Shown: positions 1 through 6,618 of the stretch, in pieces
Numbering within the stretch: the first letter of the stretch is position 1
Layout of the letters: each line of letters begins with the position of its first letter
DNA from: Cytophagales bacterium
GTDB taxonomy: Bacteria > Bacteroidota > Bacteroidia > Cytophagales > Spirosomataceae
Length of the DNA: 42,471 bases
Assembly: GCA_013298865.1 (NCBI GenBank)
Contig: JAAFJL010000026.1
Location: forward strand, 1-42,471
Reading direction: 5' to 3'
Notes under the pieces: generated by a model
The model's input: the letters and a program-made list of their open reading frames with translations, nothing else
Databases searched by the model: none
What the model was told of the DNA's origin: nothing
Made by a program: the position numbers and the translations under genes

Positions 1-178
1 GAAAGTCTGCAACAAACGCTCTAAGGTCTTCTCTGAACATTCCAGAAACCACCGTAATCTGAGCAGCAGGGCTATTATTGAGCATTGCCGAGAGTTTCTC
101 AAGCCCAACATTACCACCGCCTACCAAAAGAATTTGCAGTTCTTCTAATTTTAAAAATATAGGAAAAAGTTTATTCAT
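1..178 (-). CDS. Precorrin-2 dehydrogenase/sirohydrochlorin ferrochelatase-like protein, N-terminal part
   Basis: Reading leftward from the ATG at 176-178, an open frame runs off the window edge, so only about 59 N-terminal residues are present. It begins MNKLFPIFLKLEELQ and continues into ILLVGGGNVGLEKLSAML, a dinucleotide-binding Rossmann start (GGGNVG) followed by a second strand (ITVVS). This is the characteristic opening of the Met8/CysG N-terminal family. Those enzymes oxidise precorrin-2 with NAD and may insert iron to make siroheme for sulfite or nitrite reductase. The conserved Asp that separates dehydrogenase from chelatase activity cannot be judged because the rest lies outside. 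Family assignment is good; exact activity is inference. Confidence 0.75.
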   Translation of the reverse strand, partial: MNKLFPIFLKLEELQILLVGGGNVGLEKLSAMLNNSPAAQITVVSGMFREDLRAFVADF

Positions 179-204
179 AAATAGTTGAAAGTAACCTGTG
201 AGAG

Positions 205-292
205 TTTAAACTTAGAGGTTTAGAGAAATAGAGTTGATATTTTGCATTTTCTCTAATCCTATAAGTTTTATTTGGGCTGTGTCTAAGTTATT
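205..292 (+). repeat. Dispersed 88-bp intergenic repeat, copy 1
   Basis: This stretch is closely matched, in the same orientation, by 39903-39994. Shared blocks include GAGAAATAGAGTTG and AAGTTTTATTTGGGCTGT, followed by TCTAA. The left end (TTAGAGGTTTAGAG) is roughly complementary to the block CTCTAATCCTATAAG near 251-265, so one strand could fold into an imperfect hairpin. It lies between the membrane-protein gene at 311-901 and the start of the precorrin-2 dehydrogenase gene, both on minus. Function is unknown. Confidence 0.8.
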
Positions 293-310
293 TTGTGTCT
301 CCATTACGCC

Positions 311-901
311 CTACTCTACCACAAAAACACTCACATAATTATACGAATTGGAAGAAATTTGTTTCATTTTGAAAGTTATTCCATCTTCCAAAAGTACGTC
401 ACTTACTAATTTTTTGATTTTATCTGCTTCTGTTTTTTCTGAACTTTCATACCTAATTTGGCTATTCCAGACTTTCAAATTATTCTTTTTTGTAGAAGAA
501 AGTTTGGTCATAACTGTTTCAAAATCAGAGCTTTTACCCAAAATATCTTCTACCATGCTTGCTTCTCGCTTTCTGCTGTCATCATAAAAAACCTCTACTT
601 TGAAATTATTTTTGCTGGCGGCAAGTCCATTTACTTTTACGGTTGGTTTTTTATATTTTGCATTAGAAGAACCATTTGCCTGCGAAGGATTCAAGACAGC
701 AGAAACGCCCGAAACAACCCCCAAAATTATGGTTGCCCACATGAATAATCTGATTGTTTTAATGATTTCGGGACGTGGTTTGGCACGTCCACTTTCTCGG
801 AATAATAGAAAGTAAGTCAAGATAAAAGCAATGGCACTGAGTCCCGTAACTCCATATTTGAGAAACGAACCCAGTTCAGAAATGTTTATTTGTAAAAACA
901 T
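311..901 (-). CDS. Uncharacterised two-TM membrane protein
   Basis: The protein has about 196 residues from the ATG at 899-901 and I do not recognise the family. Two hydrophobic segments lie near residues 14-33 (VTGLSAIAFILTYFLLF) and 50-70 (IRLFMWATIILGVVSGVSAV). A low-complexity linker and a mainly hydrophilic C-terminal domain of about 115 residues follow. An upstream in-frame ATG at 1000 would add 33 residues, but these (with NFQIDSFSNFQI) are simply the translation of an interspersed AT-rich repeat found in several intergenic regions here, so the shorter start is preferred. The gene lies between thiL and a siroheme-type gene on the same strand; no functional link is evident. Confidence 0.65.
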   Translation of the reverse strand: MFLQINISELGSFLKYGVTGLSAIAFILTYFLLFRESGRAKPRPEIIKTIRLFMWATIILGVVSGVSAVLNPSQANGSSNAKYKKPTVKVNGLAASKNNFKVEVFYDDSRKREASMVEDILGKSSDFETVMTKLSSTKKNNLKVWNSQIRYESSEKTEADKIKKLVSDVLLEDGITFKMKQISSNSYNYVSVFVVE

Positions 902-987
902 GGTTAGGGTGAAAGTAATTTGAAAATTTGAAAATGAGTCAATCTGAAAATTAGATTGTCTAATATTTTGTAAAATTCCAGATGTAG

Positions 988-1006
988 GGGCGAATAGCAT
1001 TCGCCC
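988..1006. repeat. Short G/C-rich perfect hairpin
   Basis: GGGCGAAT, a 3-base loop and ATTCGCCC form a perfect 8-bp stem in otherwise AT-rich DNA between thiL and the next gene on minus. It is followed on the minus strand by no convincing T-run, so it is not called a terminator. It resembles other small G/C-rich palindromes in this window, for example 42155-42173. Confidence 0.6.
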
Positions 1007-1056
1007 ATTTTGTTAATAATTTTATAAGTATTTGAATATGAAATAGTTATAAAAAA

Positions 1057-2076
1057 TTAAAGCCCTGGTGCGGTGATGTCAACCACGGTTTCTGATTTCA
1101 TTTTCATTCTGACTTTTCCTACTTCGGCATCTATATAGCCAATGAAATTTAAGTCGGAAATATTTTTTACTTTGTCGTAATCTTCTTGTTTTACCGTAAA
1201 AAGTAGCTCATAGTCTTCTCCGCCATTCAAAGCTGCCGTCATCGGACTGAAATTGAGTTCGGTAGCTGCCAAAAAAGTTTGGTCATGAATCGGCATTTTA
1301 TCTTCAAAAATCACAGCTCCAACTCCCGAATCTTTACAAATATGAATCAATTCAGGGGCTAACCCGTCCGAAATATCAATCATTGAAGTAGGCACAACGC
1401 CCGCAGCACGCAAGTCATGAATTACGTCCATCCGAGCTTCGGGTCTCAATTGCCGACTCACCACATAATCTTTACCTTCCAATTGTGGTTGCATATCAGG
1501 ATTTGCCAAGAAAACCGATTTCTCTCTTTCCAGATGCTGTAAACCGATGAAAGCTCCACCCAAATCTCCTGTTGAACAAATAATGTCTCCTTTCTGAGCA
1601 GTATTTCGTCTGACAATCTTATCTTTTGAGACACTTCCGATAGCAGTAATCGAAATCACTAAACCTGACCTTGATGCAGAGGTATCTCCACCAACTAAAT
1701 CAACTTGGTAGTTTTCACAAGCGGCTCTAATTCCTTCATATAAATCATCAATGGCTTCTACCGAAAAACGATTACTGAGGGCAACACTCACTGTAATTTG
1801 TTTCGGAATGGCATTCATTGCGGCAATATCCGAGATATTGATTGCCACAGCTTTATAGCCCAAATGTCTGATGGGTGTATATGATAAATCGAAATGTATT
1901 CCTTCGAGCAATAAATCAGTTGTTACTACGGTTAGCTCTTGATTTTCTGCTAAAACTGCGGCATCATCACCGATACCCGTCAAAGTTTCGGGATGATATA
2001 TTTGAACTTTTGAGGCGATTCGATTAATCAATCCGAATTCGCCACCAATTTCTCCAATTTCTGTTCTTTTTTCCAT
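1057..2076 (-). CDS. thiL: Thiamine-monophosphate kinase
   Basis: ThiL phosphorylates thiamine monophosphate with ATP to give thiamine diphosphate, the last step of thiamine cofactor synthesis in many bacteria; it acts in the cytoplasm. The 339-residue length is normal for the family. Visible family motifs include GIGDDAAVL around residues 34-42 (metal/ATP binding), ISDIAAMNA at 81-89, GGDTS at 129-133, ISDGL at 235-239 and GGEDYELLF at 285-293. The start is unusual. A canonical promoter -7 box, TACCTTTG, reads toward the gene at 2081-2088, so transcription should begin at or within a few bases of the ATG. The mRNA would then be leaderless or nearly so. No riboswitch is seen upstream. Confidence 0.95.
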   Translation of the reverse strand: MEKRTEIGEIGGEFGLINRIASKVQIYHPETLTGIGDDAAVLAENQELTVVTTDLLLEGIHFDLSYTPIRHLGYKAVAINISDIAAMNAIPKQITVSVALSNRFSVEAIDDLYEGIRAACENYQVDLVGGDTSASRSGLVISITAIGSVSKDKIVRRNTAQKGDIICSTGDLGGAFIGLQHLEREKSVFLANPDMQPQLEGKDYVVSRQLRPEARMDVIHDLRAAGVVPTSMIDISDGLAPELIHICKDSGVGAVIFEDKMPIHDQTFLAATELNFSPMTAALNGGEDYELLFTVKQEDYDKVKNISDLNFIGYIDAEVGKVRMKMKSETVVDITAPGL

Positions 2077-2080
2077 GCGA

Positions 2081-2110
2081 CAAAGGTAAATGATAGTAGC
2101 GTACTAACAA
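2081..2110 (-). promoter_or_regulatory. Promoter of thiL (likely leaderless transcript)
   Basis: On the minus strand TTG (2110-2108), a 19-base spacer and TACCTTTG (2088-2081) match the Bacteroidota sigma-A consensus TTG-N17-23-TAnnTTTG. The G of the -7 box is only 5 bases before the A of the thiL ATG. The -33 TTG abuts the T-tract of the upstream terminator. Confidence 0.7.
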
Positions 2111-2140
2111 AAAAGCCACCCTTTTTGGAGGATGGCTTTT
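2110..2140 (-). terminator. Intrinsic terminator after the small lipoprotein gene
   Basis: On minus, AAAAGCCATCC, an 8-base loop and GGGTGGCTTTTTTG form a strong stem (one G-U pair) followed by a T-run. It sits 22 bases after the stop of the lipoprotein gene. Confidence 0.85.
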
Positions 2141-2161
2141 GAAATACTCAGTAGTAATATC

Positions 2162-2623
2162 TTATGGATTCACCAAATTCAAATCAACGATTTTGTTGGT
2201 TGCCTTAATCTGAGGTGCTACAGTTTTTAAATTTACTGCTGTTGAGCTAACCGTTCCAATTACAGAAAATTCAATCTTTCCACCAGAACCAGTCGGAGCC
2301 CCATTTGCACCAGATAAACCACTCAAAGTCAATGTTTTATCATCTGATGATAACGCCCATGTTCCAGAGAATGAGTTTCCATCATAGTCTGTCAATGAAG
2401 CAGCTGTTGCACCACTCAAATCAAGTTTGAATTGTGAATAGCCTGGTCTTGAGCTTGTCCCTGTCTTTGCATAAACTTGGTCAGCATCCCATTTGACACT
2501 ACTTGCAGTCCATACTCGTTGTAATTTTTCTTTTACTGAAGGTTCAGGAGTAGATTTGCTACAACTTGACACTACAAGTACAAAAGCCAATAAGATAGGC
2601 AAGAAGTTGATTAATTTTTTCAT
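2162..2623 (-). CDS. Small lipoprotein, possibly lipocalin-like
   Basis: The protein has 153 residues. A lipoprotein signal peptide is clear: MKK, a hydrophobic core, then VVSSC with the lipidated Cys at about residue 21, followed by a Ser/Thr/Pro linker. The mature part is short and beta-rich, with alternating patterns such as KTLTLSG and FSGTWALS. This resembles small lipocalin-like lipoproteins common in Bacteroidota; that relationship is tentative. It probably sits at the periplasmic face or outer membrane. It is transcribed alone: a terminator follows at 2110-2140 and the cytochrome b5-like gene upstream is divergent. Function unknown. Confidence 0.75.
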   Translation of the reverse strand: MKKLINFLPILLAFVLVVSSCSKSTPEPSVKEKLQRVWTASSVKWDADQVYAKTGTSSRPGYSQFKLDLSGATAASLTDYDGNSFSGTWALSSDDKTLTLSGLSGANGAPTGSGGKIEFSVIGTVSSTAVNLKTVAPQIKATNKIVDLNLVNP

Positions 2624-2822
2624 GTGAAAATTTTGTTTAAATAAATCCCTATTGATATACGGAAATAGTTACTTAATAAATTGTGATATAAAAATAGATA
2701 AAATAATTTTAATTTGTTACTTCAAAAATAAAGTTTTTCATTTCTGATGAACTTATCAAACGAAATACAACCTTTAAATATTGAGTACTTGATGAATTTT
2801 ACTCTTTTCTAAAACGATTTTA

Positions 2823-3059
2823 ATGTTAAAAATATATACAAAATCCCAGTTGGCACTCAGAAATGGACAAGACCGTGACGAAATTTGGGTTGCCTTTAAA
2901 AACAATATCTACGATGTTACCCAGTCCAGGCTTTGGAAAAATGGCAAACACTATGAACATTGGGCGGGGCAAGACCTCACAGATGAACTGGCGGACGCAC
3001 CACACACTGAAACTGTTTTTAGTAAATTTACTATTGTTGGTCAGTTGAAAAGTGAGTAA
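2823..3059 (+). CDS. Cytochrome b5-like heme/steroid-binding domain protein
   Basis: A 78-residue stand-alone domain. The pattern NNIYDVTQSRLWKNG, HWAGQDLT and APHTETVF fits the minimal prokaryotic cytochrome b5-like fold. His46 (in HWAG, corresponding to HPGG of eukaryotic b5) and His61 (in APH) are the probable axial heme ligands. Without a signal peptide or membrane segment it should be cytosolic. Likely role: heme binding or a small electron-transfer partner; no partner is encoded next to it. It is monocistronic as far as can be seen, and the NAG kinase-like gene starts 166 bases later with its own putative operators. Confidence 0.8.
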   Translation: MLKIYTKSQLALRNGQDRDEIWVAFKNNIYDVTQSRLWKNGKHYEHWAGQDLTDELADAPHTETVFSKFTIVGQLKSE

Positions 3060-3132
3060 TCATTGCCTTTGATAATATAGACGGAGCAAAGGTTTAATGG
3101 GTTGCATAAATAATTTAGAAATTTGATAATTT

Positions 3133-3194
3133 ACTATCGGATAGTCATCAGTAAAGATATTAAACTTAATTTAATATTTTGATTATCAGATAGT
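3133..3194 (+). promoter_or_regulatory. Two operator-like palindromes upstream of the NAG kinase-like gene
   Basis: ACTATCGGATAGT (3133-3145) is a perfect 13-base palindrome with a central G. ATTATCAGATAGT (3182-3194) is an 11/13 match 49 bases downstream, ending about 30 bases before the ATG of the next gene. Paired palindromes at such spacing suggest binding of a dimeric repressor. No regulator is adjacent and no -7 box was found between them, so the function is inference. Confidence 0.4.
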
Positions 3195-3225
3195 TATACA
3201 AAAAATATTACAAAAATAAAAATTC

Positions 3226-4077
3226 ATGATATTAATTGCTGAATCTGGTTCAACCAAAACTGACTGGAGAATTATCCGTGAAGACGGAACAATCGCTCAA
3301 GCTAAAACGGTTGGGTTTAATCCATACTATCAAACTTCGGATGATATTGCAGAGGAATTACGCAAAAATCTATTACCACAAATAACAGGAATTGTTACTG
3401 AAGTGTTTTATTATGGAACGGGTATCACTAATGACGAAAAGGCATCTGTGATTACTTCGGCAATTCGCTCGGTATTTACTGATATTCAGACGATTGAGGC
3501 TCATTCGGATATGCTTGCGGCTGCCCGTGCCTTGTGTGGTCGTGAGGCTGGCATTGCTTGTATTTTGGGTACGGGGTCAAATTCTTGTTTTTATGATGGG
3601 GCTAAAATCGCTTTCCAAGTACCGCCATTGGGTTTTTGGTTAGGCGATGAAGGTTCTGGAGGGAATTTGGGTAAAAATCTGATTTTGAGTTACTTACACA
3701 AAGAAATGCCCGAAGATTTAAGAACAAAATTTGAAAAAAGATTCGGAGTAAAAGACCGTCTTGAAATTATTGAAAATGCCTACCAAAAGCCTTTCCCGAA
3801 TCGGTATTTTGCTTCGTTTTCCAAGTTTTTGTTTGACAATCGGCAACATCCTTTTGCTTATCATTTAGTGAGTAGTGCTTTTGGAATGTTTTTTGAAAAA
3901 TATATTTTGAAATATCCAGACTTTCAATCTTATAAAATTCACTTTACGGGTTCTGTGGCATTTTATTATTCTGATATTTTGCGGCGTGCCGCTTCCGAAA
4001 AAGGTTGTGCGGTGGGTGTAATTATGGAAAGTCCGATTGCAGGGCTAACTTTGTTTCATCAAAAAAGTCTAATTTGA
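3226..4077 (+). CDS. N-acetylglucosamine kinase-like ATPase (BadF/BadG/BcrA/BcrD family)
   Basis: The 283-residue protein belongs to the ASKHA sugar kinase/BadF group. ATP-binding signatures are AESGSTKTDW at 5-14 (phosphate 1), GTGSN at 115-119 (phosphate 2) and WLGDEGSGG at 138-146. A C-terminal adenosine-type segment, IHFTGSVAFYYSDIL, is also present. Family members phosphorylate amino sugars such as N-acetylglucosamine, consistent with cell-wall amino-sugar recycling, but the substrate cannot be read from sequence. No murQ or other etherase gene is adjacent. The following 474-residue gene is on the same strand but separated by 160 bases holding inverted AT-rich repeats. Confidence 0.8.
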   Translation: MILIAESGSTKTDWRIIREDGTIAQAKTVGFNPYYQTSDDIAEELRKNLLPQITGIVTEVFYYGTGITNDEKASVITSAIRSVFTDIQTIEAHSDMLAAARALCGREAGIACILGTGSNSCFYDGAKIAFQVPPLGFWLGDEGSGGNLGKNLILSYLHKEMPEDLRTKFEKRFGVKDRLEIIENAYQKPFPNRYFASFSKFLFDNRQHPFAYHLVSSAFGMFFEKYILKYPDFQSYKIHFTGSVAFYYSDILRRAASEKGCAVGVIMESPIAGLTLFHQKSLI

Positions 4078-4238
4078 AAATTTGAAGATTAGTCAATTTG
4101 AAAATTAATTTCTCTGGCATTTTTTCTTGGGTTTTGAAGATTATCCAATTTGAAAACTGCTTACCAAAATAGTAAAAATAACCTCAATTGTTGCTAAATT
4201 TCCAAATTAGCACATTTCCAAATTTTCAATTTGAAATA
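4069..4238. repeat. Interspersed TTTGAAAAT-type repeats in inverted arrangement
   Basis: Units such as AATTTGAAAATTTGAAGATT and CAATTTGAAAATT (4069-4110) and CAATTTGAAAAC (about 4149-4160) are followed by inverted units AATTTCCAAATTAG, CATTTCCAAATTTTC (4197-4228). The two halves could pair to form a long imperfect stem across the gap between two plus-strand genes. Similar arrangements occur at 916-957, 25146-25280, 28919-28977 and 31006-31040. Confidence 0.65.
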
Positions 4239-5662
4239 TGACAACTTACGATAAAAATATAGGTACAAAGCAAAAGGCATTGCGTATCAATTTGGATAAA
4301 AAGATTTATGGCTCTTTTGCCGAAATCGGTGCGGGGCAAGACGTAGCTGCTAATTTTTTCAAGGCGGGTGGGGCTTCTGGTACAATTGCCAAAACGATTT
4401 CTGCCTACGATATGGCATTTTCTGATGCTATTTATGGCGAAGAAGAATCTGGGCGTTATGTAGTGGAGGCTCGTCTGATAAAAATGCTGAATCGTGAGTA
4501 TAAGTTACTGAATGTCAGGCTACAGGACCTTGCAGCAGAGCGAACTTTCTTTGCTTTTGCCGATACAGTTTCTGCCCTCAATTACCAAAAAACCAATGAC
4601 CCACACGGTTGGATTGGTCTGCGTTTTCAGCTTCGCCCCAACGCTGAACCCAACAATGTTACGATTCACGTAAAAATGAAGGATACCGATAATGTTCTTC
4701 AACAGCAAGCCCTCGGAATCATTGGGGTAAACCTGATGTACGGGTGTTTTTATTACTACGAACAACCCGAAATTATCTTGCAGTCTTTGATGGACGACCT
4801 TTCGACTGACCGTATCGAAATTGATATGATTCGTTTTGAAGGTCCTGATTTTGAGGACGTTGACAATCGCTTGATGTCTTTGCATTTGGTAAAAAATGGA
4901 TTTACAAATGCCGCACTTTTTGGTCCAGACGGTAATGTGATGCAACCTTCTGAGGCATTTTACAAAAAACATATTGTGGCAGTTCGGGGGCGTTTCCGTC
5001 CTGCGACTAATGTATTTTTGGATATGTTGAAAAAAGGAGTGAAACAGTTTGAAAATGAAAACGATGTTGATGATGATAAAGTGGTCGTTCTGAGTGAGTT
5101 AACACTAAGAAACCTACAAGGTGGCAATGAGGAAATCAACGAAAAAGATTTCCTTGACCGTGTTGATATTTTGTGTTCGGTCGGGCAGACGGTGATGATT
5201 TCAAATTTTCATGAATATTACAGACTCATTTCATACCTTGCTACTTTCACGAAACTACGCATGGCTTTGATTTTGGGTATTCCAAATTTGGAATATATTT
5301 TTGAAGAAAAACATTACACAAGCCTTCCTGGAGGCATATTGGCAGCATTTTCTAATCTTTTTGGAGCAAAAATAAAATTGTACTTGCACCCCATGCAAGA
5401 CGAAACAGGAAAAATTATTACCAGTAAGGAGTTCACGCCACCTGCCCATTTGAAAGGTCTATTTCAGTATCTGTTGGATAATGATAAATTTGAGGACATC
5501 AAAAATTATGATAAATCTTTACTGAAAATTCATACTGATAGTGTCTTGAAAATGATTCAGAATGGAGAGTCAGGCTGGGAAGAATTTGTGCCTGCTTCGG
5601 TAGCAACTTTGATTAAAGAAAATTGCCTTTTTGGCTACCCGTGTGAAATTACTGGGGTGTAA
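4238..5662 (+). CDS. Conserved protein of unknown function, 474 residues
   Basis: I recognise this as a long, highly regular soluble protein with relatives in other bacteria, but know no experimentally supported function. There is no signal peptide and no membrane segment. The N-terminus carries a striking glycine-rich block, EIGAGQDVAANFFKAGGASG (residues about 29-48), followed by a segment ending in DAIYGEEESGRY. Further on are GWIGLRFQL, an acidic linker around 279-287 (ENENDVDDDKV) and LALILGI-like hydrophobic core strands. From memory, related proteins sometimes carry unhelpful labels such as TonB-dependent receptor or nucleotide adenylyltransferase. Neither fits, since no beta-barrel signal or HxGH motif is visible. 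It is flanked by intergenic repeats, so it is probably its own unit. Confidence 0.85.
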   Translation: MTTYDKNIGTKQKALRINLDKKIYGSFAEIGAGQDVAANFFKAGGASGTIAKTISAYDMAFSDAIYGEEESGRYVVEARLIKMLNREYKLLNVRLQDLAAERTFFAFADTVSALNYQKTNDPHGWIGLRFQLRPNAEPNNVTIHVKMKDTDNVLQQQALGIIGVNLMYGCFYYYEQPEIILQSLMDDLSTDRIEIDMIRFEGPDFEDVDNRLMSLHLVKNGFTNAALFGPDGNVMQPSEAFYKKHIVAVRGRFRPATNVFLDMLKKGVKQFENENDVDDDKVVVLSELTLRNLQGGNEEINEKDFLDRVDILCSVGQTVMISNFHEYYRLISYLATFTKLRMALILGIPNLEYIFEEKHYTSLPGGILAAFSNLFGAKIKLYLHPMQDETGKIITSKEFTPPAHLKGLFQYLLDNDKFEDIKNYDKSLLKIHTDSVLKMIQNGESGWEEFVPASVATLIKENCLFGYPCEITGV

Positions 5663-5690
5663 ATAGTAGCCAAGTTGATACCGATATTGA

Positions 5691-5853
5691 CAAAATATTG
5701 GTAGAAAATTTATCCCGTAGGGATTCAATATTGGTAGAAAAAATATAGTACATTTTGCTTTCATGCCGTAGGTATGAAACTGTACCATACCTACGGCATG
5801 AAAAATCAACCGTTCCCAATTTTCTACCAATATATAATCCCGATGGGATTTTG
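5691..5853. repeat. Nested palindromic repeat element
   Basis: The gap between two plus-strand genes is filled by palindromes. AATATTGGTAGAAAA occurs at 5694-5708 and again near 5727-5741, with its inverse TTTTCTACCAATAT at 5821-5834. ATCCCGTAGGGAT (5712-5724) and AATCCCGATGGGATT (5836-5850) are small palindromes. A perfect 18-bp stem with a 9-base loop is centred at 5781, with arms 5759-5776 and 5786-5803 (core TCATGCCGTAGGTATG). The symmetric build suggests a REP/MITE-like unit. No ORF or T-run. Confidence 0.75.
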
Positions 5854-5938
5854 TGCTTTTTAAAAAACATTTAACTTTTGAAAGAGTAATTGGCTTTCTA
5901 TAAAAGTGTAAATCTAAATTATTGATTGTTAGAAGGTT

Positions 5939-6400
5939 ATGCCAATTGAAAAATATTTTGCTGTGATGTTAGCAACTGCCATAAAGTTCATCGGTGGACC
6001 ACTTGCGGGTTTCACTTTGGGGCTTACTTGGTTAGAAACAACATTCTTTACCATCTTGGGCATGATGCTGACAGTTTTGTTGGTTATTGGCTTGGGAGAA
6101 ACGATAAAAAATATTTTCAAAAGATTCCAGAAGACTCCTGCCAAACGTTTCAATTTCAGAACTCGACTGGCAGTTCGCCTCTGGGATAAAGCTGGTATGA
6201 CTGGTATCGGCTGTTTTACGCCCATCTTATTTACTCCCATCGGCGGAACTATTTTAGCATTGTCCCTAAAAGTTCCAATTCATAGAATCCTGCCCTCAAT
6301 GCTTCTATGGGCAGTTATTTGGGGTTTTGCCCTTACATGGACGGTCTATCATATCGTCAGTATCAAAGATTTTTTGATGAGTGTTTACGGAAGCTGGTAA
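5939..6400 (+). CDS. Small polytopic inner-membrane protein
   Basis: The protein has 153 residues with about four hydrophobic segments: near 7-28, 31-52 (FFTILGMMLTVLLVIGLG), 91-112 (FTPILFTPIGGTILALSL) and 117-140 (SMLLWAVIWGFALTWTVYHIV). A basic loop (KNIFKRFQKTPAKRFNFRTR) lies between the second and third. A re-entrant-looking GCFTPILFTPIGG stretch in the third region recalls small membrane transporters of the COG2426/small multidrug export group; that link is tentative. It precedes the phosphate-uptake genes by 218 bases but these have their own promoter, so a shared role is not implied. Confidence 0.7.
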   Translation: MPIEKYFAVMLATAIKFIGGPLAGFTLGLTWLETTFFTILGMMLTVLLVIGLGETIKNIFKRFQKTPAKRFNFRTRLAVRLWDKAGMTGIGCFTPILFTPIGGTILALSLKVPIHRILPSMLLWAVIWGFALTWTVYHIVSIKDFLMSVYGSW

Positions 6401-6461
6401 GTCTTGTGTGGTGTATTAAGTCCTAAGTACTATGTATCAAGTATTTCCTACAAAGTCAAAT

Positions 6462-6478
6462 TTAACAATTCCTTAACA
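6462..6478 (+). promoter_or_regulatory. Pho-box-like TTAACA direct repeats
   Basis: TTAACA occurs at 6462-6467 and 6473-6478, an 11-base period (one helical turn), directly upstream of the -33 element of the PiT promoter. Direct repeats of this word and spacing are the known PhoP-box form of Bacillus, and 11-base direct repeats are the PhoB geometry of E. coli. Placement before a phosphate transporter makes phosphate-responsive control likely; this is inference. Confidence 0.5.
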
Positions 6479-6506
6479 TTGGGGTCATTAAGTATTTCTA
6501 CCTTTG
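6479..6506 (+). promoter_or_regulatory. Promoter of the phosphate permease-porin unit
   Basis: TTG (6479-6481), a 17-base spacer and TACCTTTG (6499-6506) match the Bacteroidota consensus. Transcription would start near 6510, leaving a leader of about 110 bases before the ATG at 6619. Confidence 0.75.
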
Positions 6507-6618
6507 TGGCGAAATTACCAATATGAAACAATCTTAATAATTAGAAATTGCTGCTATTTAGAAATTTTGAGTAAACTTTTGATTTTTAAATTCCATCACT
6601 TTCCAAATCACTAAAACA

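Noticed and set aside
902-1000. Upstream start of the two-TM membrane protein
   Set aside because: The added residues translate an interspersed AT-rich repeat seen elsewhere in the window.
4238-5662. Calling the 474-residue protein a TonB-dependent receptor or adenylyltransferase
   Set aside because: No signal peptide, plug or barrel pattern and no nucleotidyltransferase HxGH motif is visible.
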